Assembly: GCA_937911965.1 (NCBI GenBank)
Contig: CALDPL010000324.1
Span: 1 to 7,697, forward strand
DNA from: an uncultured Allomuricauda sp.
GTDB lineage: Bacteria > Bacteroidota > Bacteroidia > Flavobacteriales > Flavobacteriaceae
DNA length: 7,697 bases
Direction of reading: 5' to 3'
Shown piece by piece: positions 1 to 6,534 of this stretch. A program made the translations under genes and the position numbers. A model generated the notes under the pieces. It was given only the letters and a program-made list of their open reading frames with translations, made no database searches and was not told the origin of the DNA. How positions within the stretch are numbered: position 1 is the stretch's first letter; every line of letters begins with the position of its first letter.

Positions 1-1
1 T

Positions 2-1219
2 TTTTATAATAACCCCCTGTTGTTCGATGGGGATCGCTTTAGCTTTTTGAATTCGGACTACAAGGAATTGGTCAACACCCTGGCCGGTGTATCCAAAAGC
101 AATGGGCTGGAGTTTGGATTGGTACAGCTATCGGGCAGCGATGATATCTTCGGCTATGTGCAGTACATCCTTCCCGATTCGGATGCCTCCACCAAGGACA
201 TCCAAAGGGGAGATCTGTTCACCCGGGTGGACGGGGTCCAGCTCACCGTAGGGAATTATCTGGAACTATTGTTCGGGACCAATGACACCTATACCTTGGG
301 GATGGCCCATATAGAAGGGAACACCATCTTTGACGATGCCAAGGAGGTCAGTTTGACCAAGATTGAAAACCAGGTCGAGAATCCCATTTTGGTGGCCAAG
401 ACCCTGGACGTGGGGGGGACCAAGGTGGCCTATCTGATGTACAACCGTTTTTTGGGAAGCTTTGACGAACAACTCAATGCCGCCTTTGGACAATTTAAAG
501 CGGATGGGGCCACGGAACTGGTATTGGACATGCGCTACAACCCCGGAGGGTTGGTCAATTCAGCCCGTCTATTGGCCAGTATGGTCTATGGTACCAATAC
601 CAATGAACTATTTATCCGACAACGTTGGAACGACAAGATCCAGGCACAGTTGAGCAATGAATTTCTCTCGGATTATTTTGCCGATAAAACTGAATCAGGG
701 ACTGCCATAAATAGCCTGAATTTGAGCAGGGTCTTTGTCTTGGCCACCAACGGTTCAGCTTCGGCCAGTGAGTTGGTGATGAACGGTCTGGCACCCTATG
801 TGGATGTGATCCATATCGGGGAGTCCACCCGGGGAAAAAATGAATTTTCCATTACCTTGGTGGATGATAGGGCCGGCGATTACATCTATAATAAAAGTCG
901 AGAGGGCTCTATCAATAAAAAGAACTCATGGGGCCTGCAGCCCTTGGTGGGACGCAATGAGAATGCGGACGGTTTCTACGACTATACCACTGGATTGGTT
1001 CCCGAAATCGAATTGGGTGAGGATCTTACGAACCTGGGGGTTTTGGGGGAAATGGACGAACCTCTCTTGGCCCGTGCCCTTCAGGAAATTGTTGGGGGTA
1101 TGGCCAAAATGGACTTCAGTGTCGAAATGCCGGCCGAACCCTTTACCAGTTCAAGGTTGCAGACGCCGATTAAGGACAATATGTATCTGGACAAGCCTTT
1201 GGACTTCCATTTGGACTAA
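2..1219 (+). CDS. S41-family (C-terminal processing type) serine peptidase, 5' truncated
   Basis: This is the C-terminal part of an S41 peptidase, a family that cleaves polypeptides with a Ser-Lys dyad, usually in the periplasm or as an exported lipoprotein. The frame is open to the left edge, so the real start, signal sequence and N-terminal domain lie outside. A TTG at 20 lies inside conserved-looking sequence (FDGDRFSFLNSDYKEL) and is not a credible start. A PDZ-like segment follows (about 155-300, with GYVQYILPDSDAS and RGDLFTRVDGVQL). The protease core contains LVLDMRYNPGGLV and the nucleophile motif NGSASASEL (749-775). Ser at 761-763 lies exactly 25 codons before Lys at 836-838 (in TRGK), the dyad spacing of C-terminal processing peptidases. 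I infer that these are the catalytic pair. The last 70 or so residues are a tail with no recognised motif. The gene ends in a terminator shared with the convergent receptor gene. The substrate is unknown. Confidence 0.9.
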   Translation, partial: FYNNPLLFDGDRFSFLNSDYKELVNTLAGVSKSNGLEFGLVQLSGSDDIFGYVQYILPDSDASTKDIQRGDLFTRVDGVQLTVGNYLELLFGTNDTYTLGMAHIEGNTIFDDAKEVSLTKIENQVENPILVAKTLDVGGTKVAYLMYNRFLGSFDEQLNAAFGQFKADGATELVLDMRYNPGGLVNSARLLASMVYGTNTNELFIRQRWNDKIQAQLSNEFLSDYFADKTESGTAINSLNLSRVFVLATNGSASASELVMNGLAPYVDVIHIGESTRGKNEFSITLVDDRAGDYIYNKSREGSINKKNSWGLQPLVGRNENADGFYDYTTGLVPEIELGEDLTNLGVLGEMDEPLLARALQEIVGGMAKMDFSVEMPAEPFTSSRLQTPIKDNMYLDKPLDFHLD

Positions 1220-1231
1220 GGGCAAAAAGTT

Positions 1232-1267
1232 AAAACGGCCGATCCAATAAAGATCGGCCGTTTTTTT
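1232..1267. terminator. Bidirectional intrinsic terminator between convergent genes
   Basis: A perfect stem pairs CGGCCGATC (1236-1244) with GATCGGCCG (1252-1260) around a 7-nt loop. Flanking A residues (1232-1235) can pair with the first T residues after the stem. On the + strand the stem is followed by seven T residues (1261-1267), giving a classic intrinsic terminator for the S41 peptidase gene. On the - strand the complement of 1232-1235 gives TTTT, followed shortly by another T run (complement of 1224-1228). The same hairpin can therefore end the receptor transcript, whose stop codon is at 1272-1274. Confidence 0.9.
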
Positions 1268-1271
1268 CTTG

Positions 1272-3134
1272 TCAAAGGCTCAGGTTCATTCCAATCCTGA
1301 AATTACGGCCCAGGGTGCTCATTCCCAGGATTTCGGTATAGGATTCGTTCATGAGATTTTCCACTCCAAAGAACATATGCAGTCGGTCGGGAATCAAATC
1401 ATGGCCGATATGTAGGTCCACCAAGGAATAGGGATCCAATTCCACATCGCTAAAAGTTGAAAAATCCGTATCCAGCCGCTGCCCTGTATAGGTATAGACC
1501 AAACCCAGATCTGTAGCCTTTCCAAGTTTATAGCCCAGGGACAGGTTCGCCTTGTGCTTGGGAATGCGGATGGCATTGTCGCCCTTGCGTTCGGTAAAGG
1601 TGTAGTTGGCGTCAACCTTTAATTGATCAAGGGGCAACCAGCTGAGTTCCACCTCCACCCCACTGGCCTGGATTTCCTCCAATAGATTGATGCCCATAAA
1701 ATCGGCATCGTATCCAATGGTGTTTTTTTCAATCCGGTTAAAATACAGGCTGCTGAACCTCAGTCCATCATGGACCTTGAATTCCAGTCCCCCTTCCAGG
1801 GTACGGTTCTCCTCGGGTTTTAGATCGGGGTTTCCCCCAAAGGCCCCGAAAAGCTGGGTCAGGTTGGGAGTGATAAAGGAAGTGGCATAAGATCCCATCA
1901 GTTTTAAATGGCCGGTGTCGGTTCGAAAGAGAAAGGAGGGATTGAAATTATGGACAAAATGGGTGCCGTACTCCGAATGGTGGTTCAGGCGCCCCCCGAG
2001 GTTCAGGTTCAGCCCAAAGTCCGAAACATAGACCAGATTGACATAGGGGTCCACAATGGTAAATTGTGCCCCATCTGAAAATTCCGCCCTGTCCTGGATG
2101 TAGTTCACACCCAAAACGGTATGCCAACGTTGCCCAAAAATGTATTGGTTGTACAGGTCCACTACCCAATTCCTCCCCTCGGCCGTACTTTCCCCGAAAC
2201 CGTCCCTGGAGAAAGTGCTGTAATAGGTGTGGGCGGCATTGAGTTTTACCGCTCCCTTTCCATAGGAGAAGGAAGTGGAGGCCCCTACCCTTTCCTGTTC
2301 ATTTTTGCCCAGATTGGGGGCCTCCATCCCACTGTCGTCATATTCGGTGCTGAATTTGGTCAGGTTCCCATAAAGTTTGATTTCAAAGGCATCGGAAAAT
2401 TGATAGCCCATGCGAATATTGGTGCTGTAACGCGAAAAGACATCCTCCTCATTTTCGGGGGTGACAGCCGCGGAAACGCCACTTTTGTGCCTGTTGGAAA
2501 AGTCCATTCCATAGTGGAAACGGTCCAGTCTGCCACCGATGGAAACCGCATTGTCCACACTTCCAAGATTGTAATTCCGGTCCCCAGGGGTCATGTGGGT
2601 GCCCACACTGCCCATAAAATTCCCTGCTACCCGTTCCACGGGACTTTCCTTGGTCCGGATATTGATCACGGCCGTCGCCGCGTTGGTTCCATAAAGGGTG
2701 CTGGCCGCACCCTTGATGATCTCAATGGACTCAATGGTGGCGGGGGACAACATCCTGAGGTCGTATTCCTGGGAAAAGGTGGATGGGTCCGATACCCGTA
2801 CCCCATCGATCAGGACCAAGACCTGCCTCCCACGGCCCCCTCGGGCAAAGACTCCCAATAGGTCCCCTTCCCTGCCCCGGCTTCCGGCAATTTCAATTCC
2901 GCTTTTGGCGTTGATGATCTGGGCAACCGTCCTGCCCTGGTTGCGTTCCAACTCCTCGGCCGTTACCTTGATAATGGTCTTTCCGGAATTTTCCCGTTTG
3001 AGTTCAAATTTGGAATCACTGACCACCACTTCGTCCAATTGTTGGAGTTCCATGGATTCTTGCCTATCTTCCTGTGCACAAAGTGCCTGGCCCGCCAATA
3101 GGGCGGCCATAATGTAAAAATAATTTCCTTTCAT
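1272..3134 (-). CDS. btuB: TonB-dependent outer-membrane receptor, cobalamin (BtuB) type
   Basis: This is an outer-membrane active transporter that imports a ligand, here most likely cobalamin or another corrinoid, using TonB-ExbB-ExbD energy. The 620-residue length is close to that of E. coli BtuB. Residues 1-20 form a signal peptide with a hydrophobic stretch (FYIMAALLAGQAL) and probable cleavage in LCA|QE. A TonB-box-like LDEVVVSD lies at 33-40. The plug domain covers about 45-160, with FARGGRGRQVLVLIDGVRVS (97-116) and IESIEIIKGAASTLYGTNA (134-152). The rest is a beta barrel of alternating strands ending in NFRIGMNLSL. The terminal residue is Leu rather than the usual aromatic residue. 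The gene is preceded by a cobalamin riboswitch on the same strand and lies divergent to a BtuFCD-type ABC transporter, which is the main support for the B12 assignment. No Shine-Dalgarno is obvious, and the start codon lies in a small hairpin. The family (plug plus barrel) is certain; the ligand is an inference from context. Confidence 0.9.
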   Translation of the reverse strand: MKGNYFYIMAALLAGQALCAQEDRQESMELQQLDEVVVSDSKFELKRENSGKTIIKVTAEELERNQGRTVAQIINAKSGIEIAGSRGREGDLLGVFARGGRGRQVLVLIDGVRVSDPSTFSQEYDLRMLSPATIESIEIIKGAASTLYGTNAATAVINIRTKESPVERVAGNFMGSVGTHMTPGDRNYNLGSVDNAVSIGGRLDRFHYGMDFSNRHKSGVSAAVTPENEEDVFSRYSTNIRMGYQFSDAFEIKLYGNLTKFSTEYDDSGMEAPNLGKNEQERVGASTSFSYGKGAVKLNAAHTYYSTFSRDGFGESTAEGRNWVVDLYNQYIFGQRWHTVLGVNYIQDRAEFSDGAQFTIVDPYVNLVYVSDFGLNLNLGGRLNHHSEYGTHFVHNFNPSFLFRTDTGHLKLMGSYATSFITPNLTQLFGAFGGNPDLKPEENRTLEGGLEFKVHDGLRFSSLYFNRIEKNTIGYDADFMGINLLEEIQASGVEVELSWLPLDQLKVDANYTFTERKGDNAIRIPKHKANLSLGYKLGKATDLGLVYTYTGQRLDTDFSTFSDVELDPYSLVDLHIGHDLIPDRLHMFFGVENLMNESYTEILGMSTLGRNFRIGMNLSL

Positions 3135-3148
3135 TTCGTTTAAATGAA
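3130..3148 (-). promoter_or_regulatory. Hairpin enclosing the btuB start codon
   Basis: On the - strand mRNA, TTCATTT pairs perfectly with AAATGAA around a 5-nt loop (AAACG), and the ATG of the receptor gene (3134-3132) lies within the 3' arm. A 7-bp, A/T-rich stem of this kind could limit initiation and may form part of the riboswitch's translational readout. The stem is visible in the sequence. A regulatory role is inference, because short A/T-rich stems also occur by chance. Confidence 0.45.
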
Positions 3149-3179
3149 TGAACGGGAGTGTAGTATGGGTTCCATACGC

Positions 3180-3200
3180 AAACTTTTATCCCGAAAGTTT
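3180..3200 (-). promoter_or_regulatory. Candidate riboswitch expression-platform hairpin
   Basis: Just downstream of the aptamer in the receptor leader, AAACTTT pairs perfectly with AAAGTTT (7 bp) around the 7-nt loop CGGGATA. No T run follows, so it does not look like an intrinsic terminator. It lies about 46 nt before the start codon. It is a candidate for the regulatory stem that links ligand binding to translation, possibly the loop-partner hairpin known from other cobalamin riboswitches. I could not find a convincing kissing complement to the aptamer loop. Confidence 0.4.
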
Positions 3201-3215
3201 AACAATGATTGTTTG

Positions 3216-3412
3216 AACCTGGCAGGTCTCCTGACTTGTTTCATGTTGCCCGACCTTCCCATTCACAAGTGAACAGTGGTTTAGAAGAAAGCAACATCCC
3301 CAGGATTGGGGCGCCAAAAAAATGGCCAAAACTCACAGTTGCGGGAACAGTTCCGGATTTTCACCGGATTCCCTTTTAATCGCACAGGAACAAAATCGTG
3401 TGCGAACCAAAA
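3216..3412 (-). ncRNA. Cobalamin (adenosylcobalamin-type) riboswitch
   Basis: Read on the - strand, this region carries the hallmarks of the cobalamin riboswitch aptamer in order. First is GGGAATCCGGTGAAAATCC (3373-3355), with the TCCGG/CCGGA stem-loop. Next is the B12-box core CCCGCAACTGTGA (3345-3333). At the 3' end is AGTCAGGAGACCTGCC (3236-3221). Supporting helices include CGCACA/TGTGCG (3399-3404 with 3381-3386), CCCCA/TGGGG (3307-3311 with 3298-3302), and a long peripheral helix ATGTTGC/GCAACAT (3291-3297 with 3243-3249). A closing stem probably involves TTGG near 3410 and CCAG near 3222. The RNA lies in the leader of the TonB-dependent receptor gene and ends about 80 nt before its start codon. 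In this RNA family cobalamin binding lowers expression. The absence of a downstream terminator suggests control of translation. The exact outer edges are approximate. Confidence 0.95.
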
Positions 3413-3419
3413 TTCAATG

Positions 3420-3455
3420 CGAAAATAATCATTCCTTCCCATTCCCTCCGCCCAA
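3420..3455 (-). promoter_or_regulatory. Candidate promoter for the riboswitch-btuB transcript
   Basis: On the - strand, TATTTTCG (3427-3420) matches the Bacteroidota -7 element TAnnTTTG at all but one fixed position. A TTG (3455-3453) lies 25 nt upstream as a possible -33 element, slightly farther than usual. Transcription would start near 3413, just where the riboswitch begins. The placement makes biological sense, but the match is imperfect. Confidence 0.4.
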
Positions 3456-3469
3456 AAATTAAATAATCT

Positions 3470-3477
3470 TACTTTTG
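3470..3477 (+). promoter_or_regulatory. Candidate -7 promoter element for the btuFCD operon
   Basis: TACTTTTG matches the Bacteroidota -7 consensus TAnnTTTG at every fixed position. It ends 5 nt before the ATG at 3483, so transcription would start at or very near the start codon and give a leaderless or very short-leader mRNA. I see no TTG at the expected -33 position. The motif is real, but its function is inferred. Confidence 0.45.
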
Positions 3478-3482
3478 GGGCT

Positions 3483-4640
3483 ATGGTAAAATCCTTGTCC
3501 CATACCGTCCCAATACTAGCACTTATATCTGCCGTTCTAATGGGCTGTGGGGAACGAAAGGGATCGGATTCCCCGCAGCCCGACCCTGTGGAAACCATTG
3601 TGGCCCACGCCCGGGGGTTTACAATCCAACGAAATGACGGCATCACCACCTTGGAGGTCAATGCCCCATGGCCGGGATCGAAGAGAAGCTTTAAATACCT
3701 GTTGGTGCCCAAGGAACGATTGGCCACCATGCGGTTTGCGGCGGATGCCTACGACGCCATAATTGGGGTGCCCGTGGAAAAAATGGTCCTTACCTCCACC
3801 ACCCATATCCCCGCCCTGGAGGCCTTGGGGGAATTGGATGCCCTGGTGGGCTTTCCCAATACCGACCTGATTTCTTCCCCTGAGGCCAGGAAATTGGTGG
3901 CCCAAGGCCGGGTAAAGGACCTGGGGGTGAACGAAGGGGTCAATACGGAGATCGCCCTCTCCCTGGAACCCGAGGTGGTCATGGGCTTTGGCATCAACGA
4001 CACCAACAGGGGCTATGAGACCCTCATACAGGCAGGAATCGCCGTGGTTTACAATGGGGACTGGGTGGAACAGACCCCCTTGGGGAAGGCTGAATGGATC
4101 AAGTTCTTTGCTCCCTTTTTTCAAAAAGAGGTAGAGGCCGACCGTGTTTTTTCCGAGATCGAAAGGGCCTATACCCGAACCAGGGAATTGGCGCAAAAGG
4201 CAGGGCACAGGCCCACGGTGCTTACCGGGGGGCTGTACAGGGATGTATGGCACGTGGCAGGTGGGGAAAGTTGGCTGGCCCACTTTCTCAAGGATGCCCA
4301 TGCACATTACCTCTGGGAGGACCGCCCCGGGACGGGGGGCATCGCCCTCGGCTTGGAAGCCGTGTTGGCCCAGGCAAGGGATGCCGAGTTTTGGTTGAAC
4401 CCATCCTACCACACCTCCTATAAGGAATTGGAGGCCGCAAATCCCCATTACGGGCAATTTGAGGCCTTTGCCAACAGGAAAGTTTTTTCCAATGCCATTG
4501 AAAAAGGGGAAAAGGGAGGCATAGTGTTTTATGAATTGGCGCCCCAAAGACCCGATTTGGTCCTTGCGGACCTGATCCATATCCTTCATCCGGAACTCTT
4601 GCCAAACCACGAACTCCGGTTCTTTAAACCCTTGGAGTAA
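3483..4640 (+). CDS. btuF: Periplasmic B12-type substrate-binding lipoprotein of an ABC transporter
   Basis: This is a lipid-anchored binding protein that should capture cobalamin (or a related chelate) in the periplasm and deliver it to the permease encoded next door. The start at 3483 gives a proper lipoprotein signal: a Lys near the N-terminus, the hydrophobic PILALISAVL, and the lipobox LMGC with Cys22 as the acylation site. A Ser/Pro/Asp linker follows. Residues of about 40-90 form an N-terminal segment (TLEVNAPWPGSKRSFKYLLV) that precedes the two-lobed Peripla_BP_2 (BtuF/FecB/TroA) fold at about 95-375. Recognisable stretches are THIPALEALGELDALVGFP, VNTEIALSLEPEVVMGF and RPDLVLADLIHILHPELLP. 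At 385 residues it is longer than E. coli BtuF, largely because of the N-terminal segment. It is first in an operon, and its stop codon directly abuts the permease ATG. The B12 assignment rests on the divergent riboswitch-btuB gene; siderophore or heme binding cannot be excluded from sequence alone. Confidence 0.88.
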   Translation: MVKSLSHTVPILALISAVLMGCGERKGSDSPQPDPVETIVAHARGFTIQRNDGITTLEVNAPWPGSKRSFKYLLVPKERLATMRFAADAYDAIIGVPVEKMVLTSTTHIPALEALGELDALVGFPNTDLISSPEARKLVAQGRVKDLGVNEGVNTEIALSLEPEVVMGFGINDTNRGYETLIQAGIAVVYNGDWVEQTPLGKAEWIKFFAPFFQKEVEADRVFSEIERAYTRTRELAQKAGHRPTVLTGGLYRDVWHVAGGESWLAHFLKDAHAHYLWEDRPGTGGIALGLEAVLAQARDAEFWLNPSYHTSYKELEAANPHYGQFEAFANRKVFSNAIEKGEKGGIVFYELAPQRPDLVLADLIHILHPELLPNHELRFFKPLE

Positions 4641-5669
4641 ATGAGCAGTAAAAAACCATATGGTCCTTCCTTTATTTTGCTTGGTCTGGCCCTGTTCCTG
4701 TCTTGGCTGTTGAACATCAGTTCCGGGTCGGTGGACATTCCCTTTGAGCAAGTGCTTTCCATTCTATGGCAGGGAGGGACGGAACAAACTTGGGACTATA
4801 TCATATGGGAATACCGTGTTCCAAAGGCCCTTACCGCAATTTTGGTGGGCAGTGGCCTGGCCCTGAGCGGGCTTTTGATGCAGACCCTCTTTCGCAATCC
4901 CTTGGCCGGTCCCTTTGTGTTGGGCATCAGTGCCGGGGCCAGTCTGGGTGCCGCCCTGCTTTTGATGGGGACTTCCCTGGTGGGGAGTTTGGCCGCGTTT
5001 TCCCTATTGGGCAACATCTCCCTGGCCCTGGCAGCAAGCCTGGGAAGTTTTTTGGTGCTCTTGGTGGTCATGTCCATGGCCAGCCGGGTGAAAGACAGCA
5101 TGGCGCTCCTTATCATTGGGTTGATGTTCGGGAGCATCAGTGCCGCCCTGGTCAGTGTACTGGCCTATTTTTCATCGGCCGAGAACCTGCAGCGTTTTGT
5201 CTTTTGGTCCATGGGGAGCGTCGGCAACCTCAGTGGGTCCCAACTTCTGCTTATGGCCATCTTGGTGATCCTGGGCATCCTCTTGGGGGTGGCGTCCATA
5301 AAACCATTGAATGCCCTGCTCCTGGGGGAACGCTATGCGCAGAGCCTGGGCATCTCCCTGGTGAAATCGCGAATCGTCATCATCATCGCCACGGGACTCT
5401 TGGCCGGTGGGGTTACTGCATTTGCGGGACCAATCGCCTTTGTCGGTCTGGCGGTCCCCCACCTCACCCGACAGATATTCGACACCATGGAACATCGGGT
5501 CCTGATCCCGGCCGTCCTACTTTACGGGGCGGTACTGATGCTGCTCTGCGATGCGGTGGCCCAATGGCCCGGATCCCCAAGTGTGCTCCCCATCAACGCC
5601 ATCACTTCATTGGTCGGTGCCCCCGTGGTCATTTGGCTGCTGGTCCGCAAACGAAAAATCATATTCTAA
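4641..5669 (+). CDS. btuC: FecCD/BtuC-family ABC transporter permease
   Basis: This is the inner-membrane channel subunit, which works as a homodimer with two copies of the ATPase to move the ligand from the binding protein to the cytoplasm. Its 342 residues are almost entirely hydrophobic segments, consistent with roughly ten membrane helices. Family motifs are clear. They include YRVPKALTAILVGSGLALSG (58-77), the NPLAGPFVLGISAGAS stretch (86-101), and LLLGERYAQSLGI (226-238), which should be the cytoplasmic loop contacting the ATPase. Also present are FAGPIAFVGLAVPHLTRQ (261-278) and LPINAITSLVGAPVVIWLL (316-334). The ATG at 4641 follows the upstream TAA with no gap, and a GGAG at 4634-4637 may serve as a close-spaced ribosome binding site. 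Its own stop overlaps the next start (TAATG), so translational coupling is likely. FecCD permeases for B12, heme and siderophores are alike; B12 is inferred from context. Confidence 0.9.
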   Translation: MSSKKPYGPSFILLGLALFLSWLLNISSGSVDIPFEQVLSILWQGGTEQTWDYIIWEYRVPKALTAILVGSGLALSGLLMQTLFRNPLAGPFVLGISAGASLGAALLLMGTSLVGSLAAFSLLGNISLALAASLGSFLVLLVVMSMASRVKDSMALLIIGLMFGSISAALVSVLAYFSSAENLQRFVFWSMGSVGNLSGSQLLLMAILVILGILLGVASIKPLNALLLGERYAQSLGISLVKSRIVIIIATGLLAGGVTAFAGPIAFVGLAVPHLTRQIFDTMEHRVLIPAVLLYGAVLMLLCDAVAQWPGSPSVLPINAITSLVGAPVVIWLLVRKRKIIF

Positions 5670-6448
5670 TGGAAGGATTCGACAAAAGCCCACTTTCTGT
5701 AAAGGGACTCAGCATTGGATATGGAAAGAAAATCGTGGTGGAATCCATTGATTTCGACCTGGACCCCGGGACGCTCTGTGGCATTGTCGGAATCAACGGC
5801 ATCGGGAAATCCACCCTGCTCAGGACCCTGGCCGGGTTCCAACCCAAACTGGGAGGACAAATTGGACTTAAGGGCAAAAGCTTGGAGGCCCATACCCCTT
5901 CGGAGCTTTCCCGTCAGCTCAGTGTGGTGCTGACCGACCCGCCCGCTTCCAAAAACCTGGGGGTACTGGAACTAATCACCTTGGGAAGGCAGCCCTATAC
6001 CAATTGGTTGGGGCATTTGACCCATGAGGACAGGCAGGCCGTACAACAGAGCCTGGAGGCCTTTCTTCTTGAGGACCTGCTCCACCAAAAATGCCACCAA
6101 CTCAGTGATGGACAATTGCAACGCGTACTTATAGCCCGGGCCATGGCCCAGGATACCCCATTGATCCTTTTGGACGAACCCACCACCCATTTGGACCTCT
6201 TCCACAGGGTACAGATCTTAAAGCTGTTGCAAGGCTTGGCCCACCGGCAGCAAAGGACCATTGTTTTCACCACCCATGAAATCGATCTGGCCATTCAGCT
6301 CTGTGATCGCATCCTGATCCTCGATGGGAGGGAAAACCCCTTTGGGACTCCTTCCGACCTGATTGAACAAAAGCATTTTGAAAGGCTCTTCCCTTCCGAA
6401 ATGGTCCGCTTCGACGCCGGTACCGGGACCTTCAAGGTTAACGGTTGA
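5669..6448 (+). CDS. btuD: ABC transporter ATP-binding protein, BtuD/FecE type
   Basis: This is the ATPase that powers the BtuC-type permease. The 259-residue protein starts at an ATG overlapping the permease stop by one base. The open frame continues far upstream, but that part is only the permease gene read out of frame. Motifs in order: Walker A GINGIGKST (41-49), ABC signature LSDGQ (145-149, Asp in place of the usual first Gly of LSGGQ), Walker B LILLDEPT (165-172), D-loop HLDL, and the switch His203 in FTTHEID. At the Q-loop position the sequence reads VVLTDPPASKN, so an Asp (residue 90) appears where Gln is usual. I recall similar LTE/LTD forms in Bacteroidota relatives. It is the last gene of the three-gene operon. 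No clear terminator follows. Confidence 0.9.
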   Translation: MEGFDKSPLSVKGLSIGYGKKIVVESIDFDLDPGTLCGIVGINGIGKSTLLRTLAGFQPKLGGQIGLKGKSLEAHTPSELSRQLSVVLTDPPASKNLGVLELITLGRQPYTNWLGHLTHEDRQAVQQSLEAFLLEDLLHQKCHQLSDGQLQRVLIARAMAQDTPLILLDEPTTHLDLFHRVQILKLLQGLAHRQQRTIVFTTHEIDLAIQLCDRILILDGRENPFGTPSDLIEQKHFERLFPSEMVRFDAGTGTFKVNG

Positions 6449-6534
6449 ACACCCAACTTTGGCAAGGGCTCCCTTAAAAACCATTTCCAGGTCTTGGGGA
6501 ATCCGTTATCTTTACCCCTGATAATCCCATTGGA
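6449..6534. other. Short intergenic gap between btuD and rmuC
   Basis: This 86-bp gap contains no gene and no hairpin followed by a T run. TATCTTTA at 6507-6514 resembles the Bacteroidota -7 element TAnnTTTG with one mismatch (final A) and lies 20 nt before the rmuC ATG, so it may be the rmuC promoter. No well-spaced -33 TTG is seen. Read-through from the transporter operon into rmuC cannot be excluded. Confidence 0.35.

Noticed and set aside
20..22. TTG at 20 as the start of the S41 peptidase
   Set aside because: The frame is open to the left edge and the sequence around the TTG looks like the interior of the protein. No signal peptide follows, so the gene is simply cut by the window.
2121..2861. 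A 246-codon + strand open frame inside the receptor gene
   Set aside because: It is antisense to the plug and early barrel of a well-conserved TonB-dependent receptor and shows no recognisable protein features.
3281..3730. A - strand open frame of 149 codons overlapping the riboswitch and the start of btuF
   Set aside because: It reads through the structured riboswitch aptamer and antisense to the btuF signal peptide, and has no protein-like features of its own.
3537..4751. A long open frame (404 codons) on the - strand opposite the binding-protein gene
   Set aside because: It mirrors the btuF coding frame, its translation is rich in Gly, Pro, His and Gln with no domain-like pattern, and the + strand protein has a clear lipoprotein signal and family motifs.
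4766..5668. The upstream part of the btuD open frame, which could suggest a 560-residue fusion protein
   Set aside because: This stretch is the permease gene read in another frame. The ATPase motifs begin only after the ATG at 5669, which has the TAATG overlap typical of operons.
6464..6475. AAGGGCTCCCTT as a terminator after btuD
   Set aside because: The two arms leave only a 2-nt loop, and A residues rather than T residues follow on the + strand, so it is not a credible intrinsic terminator.
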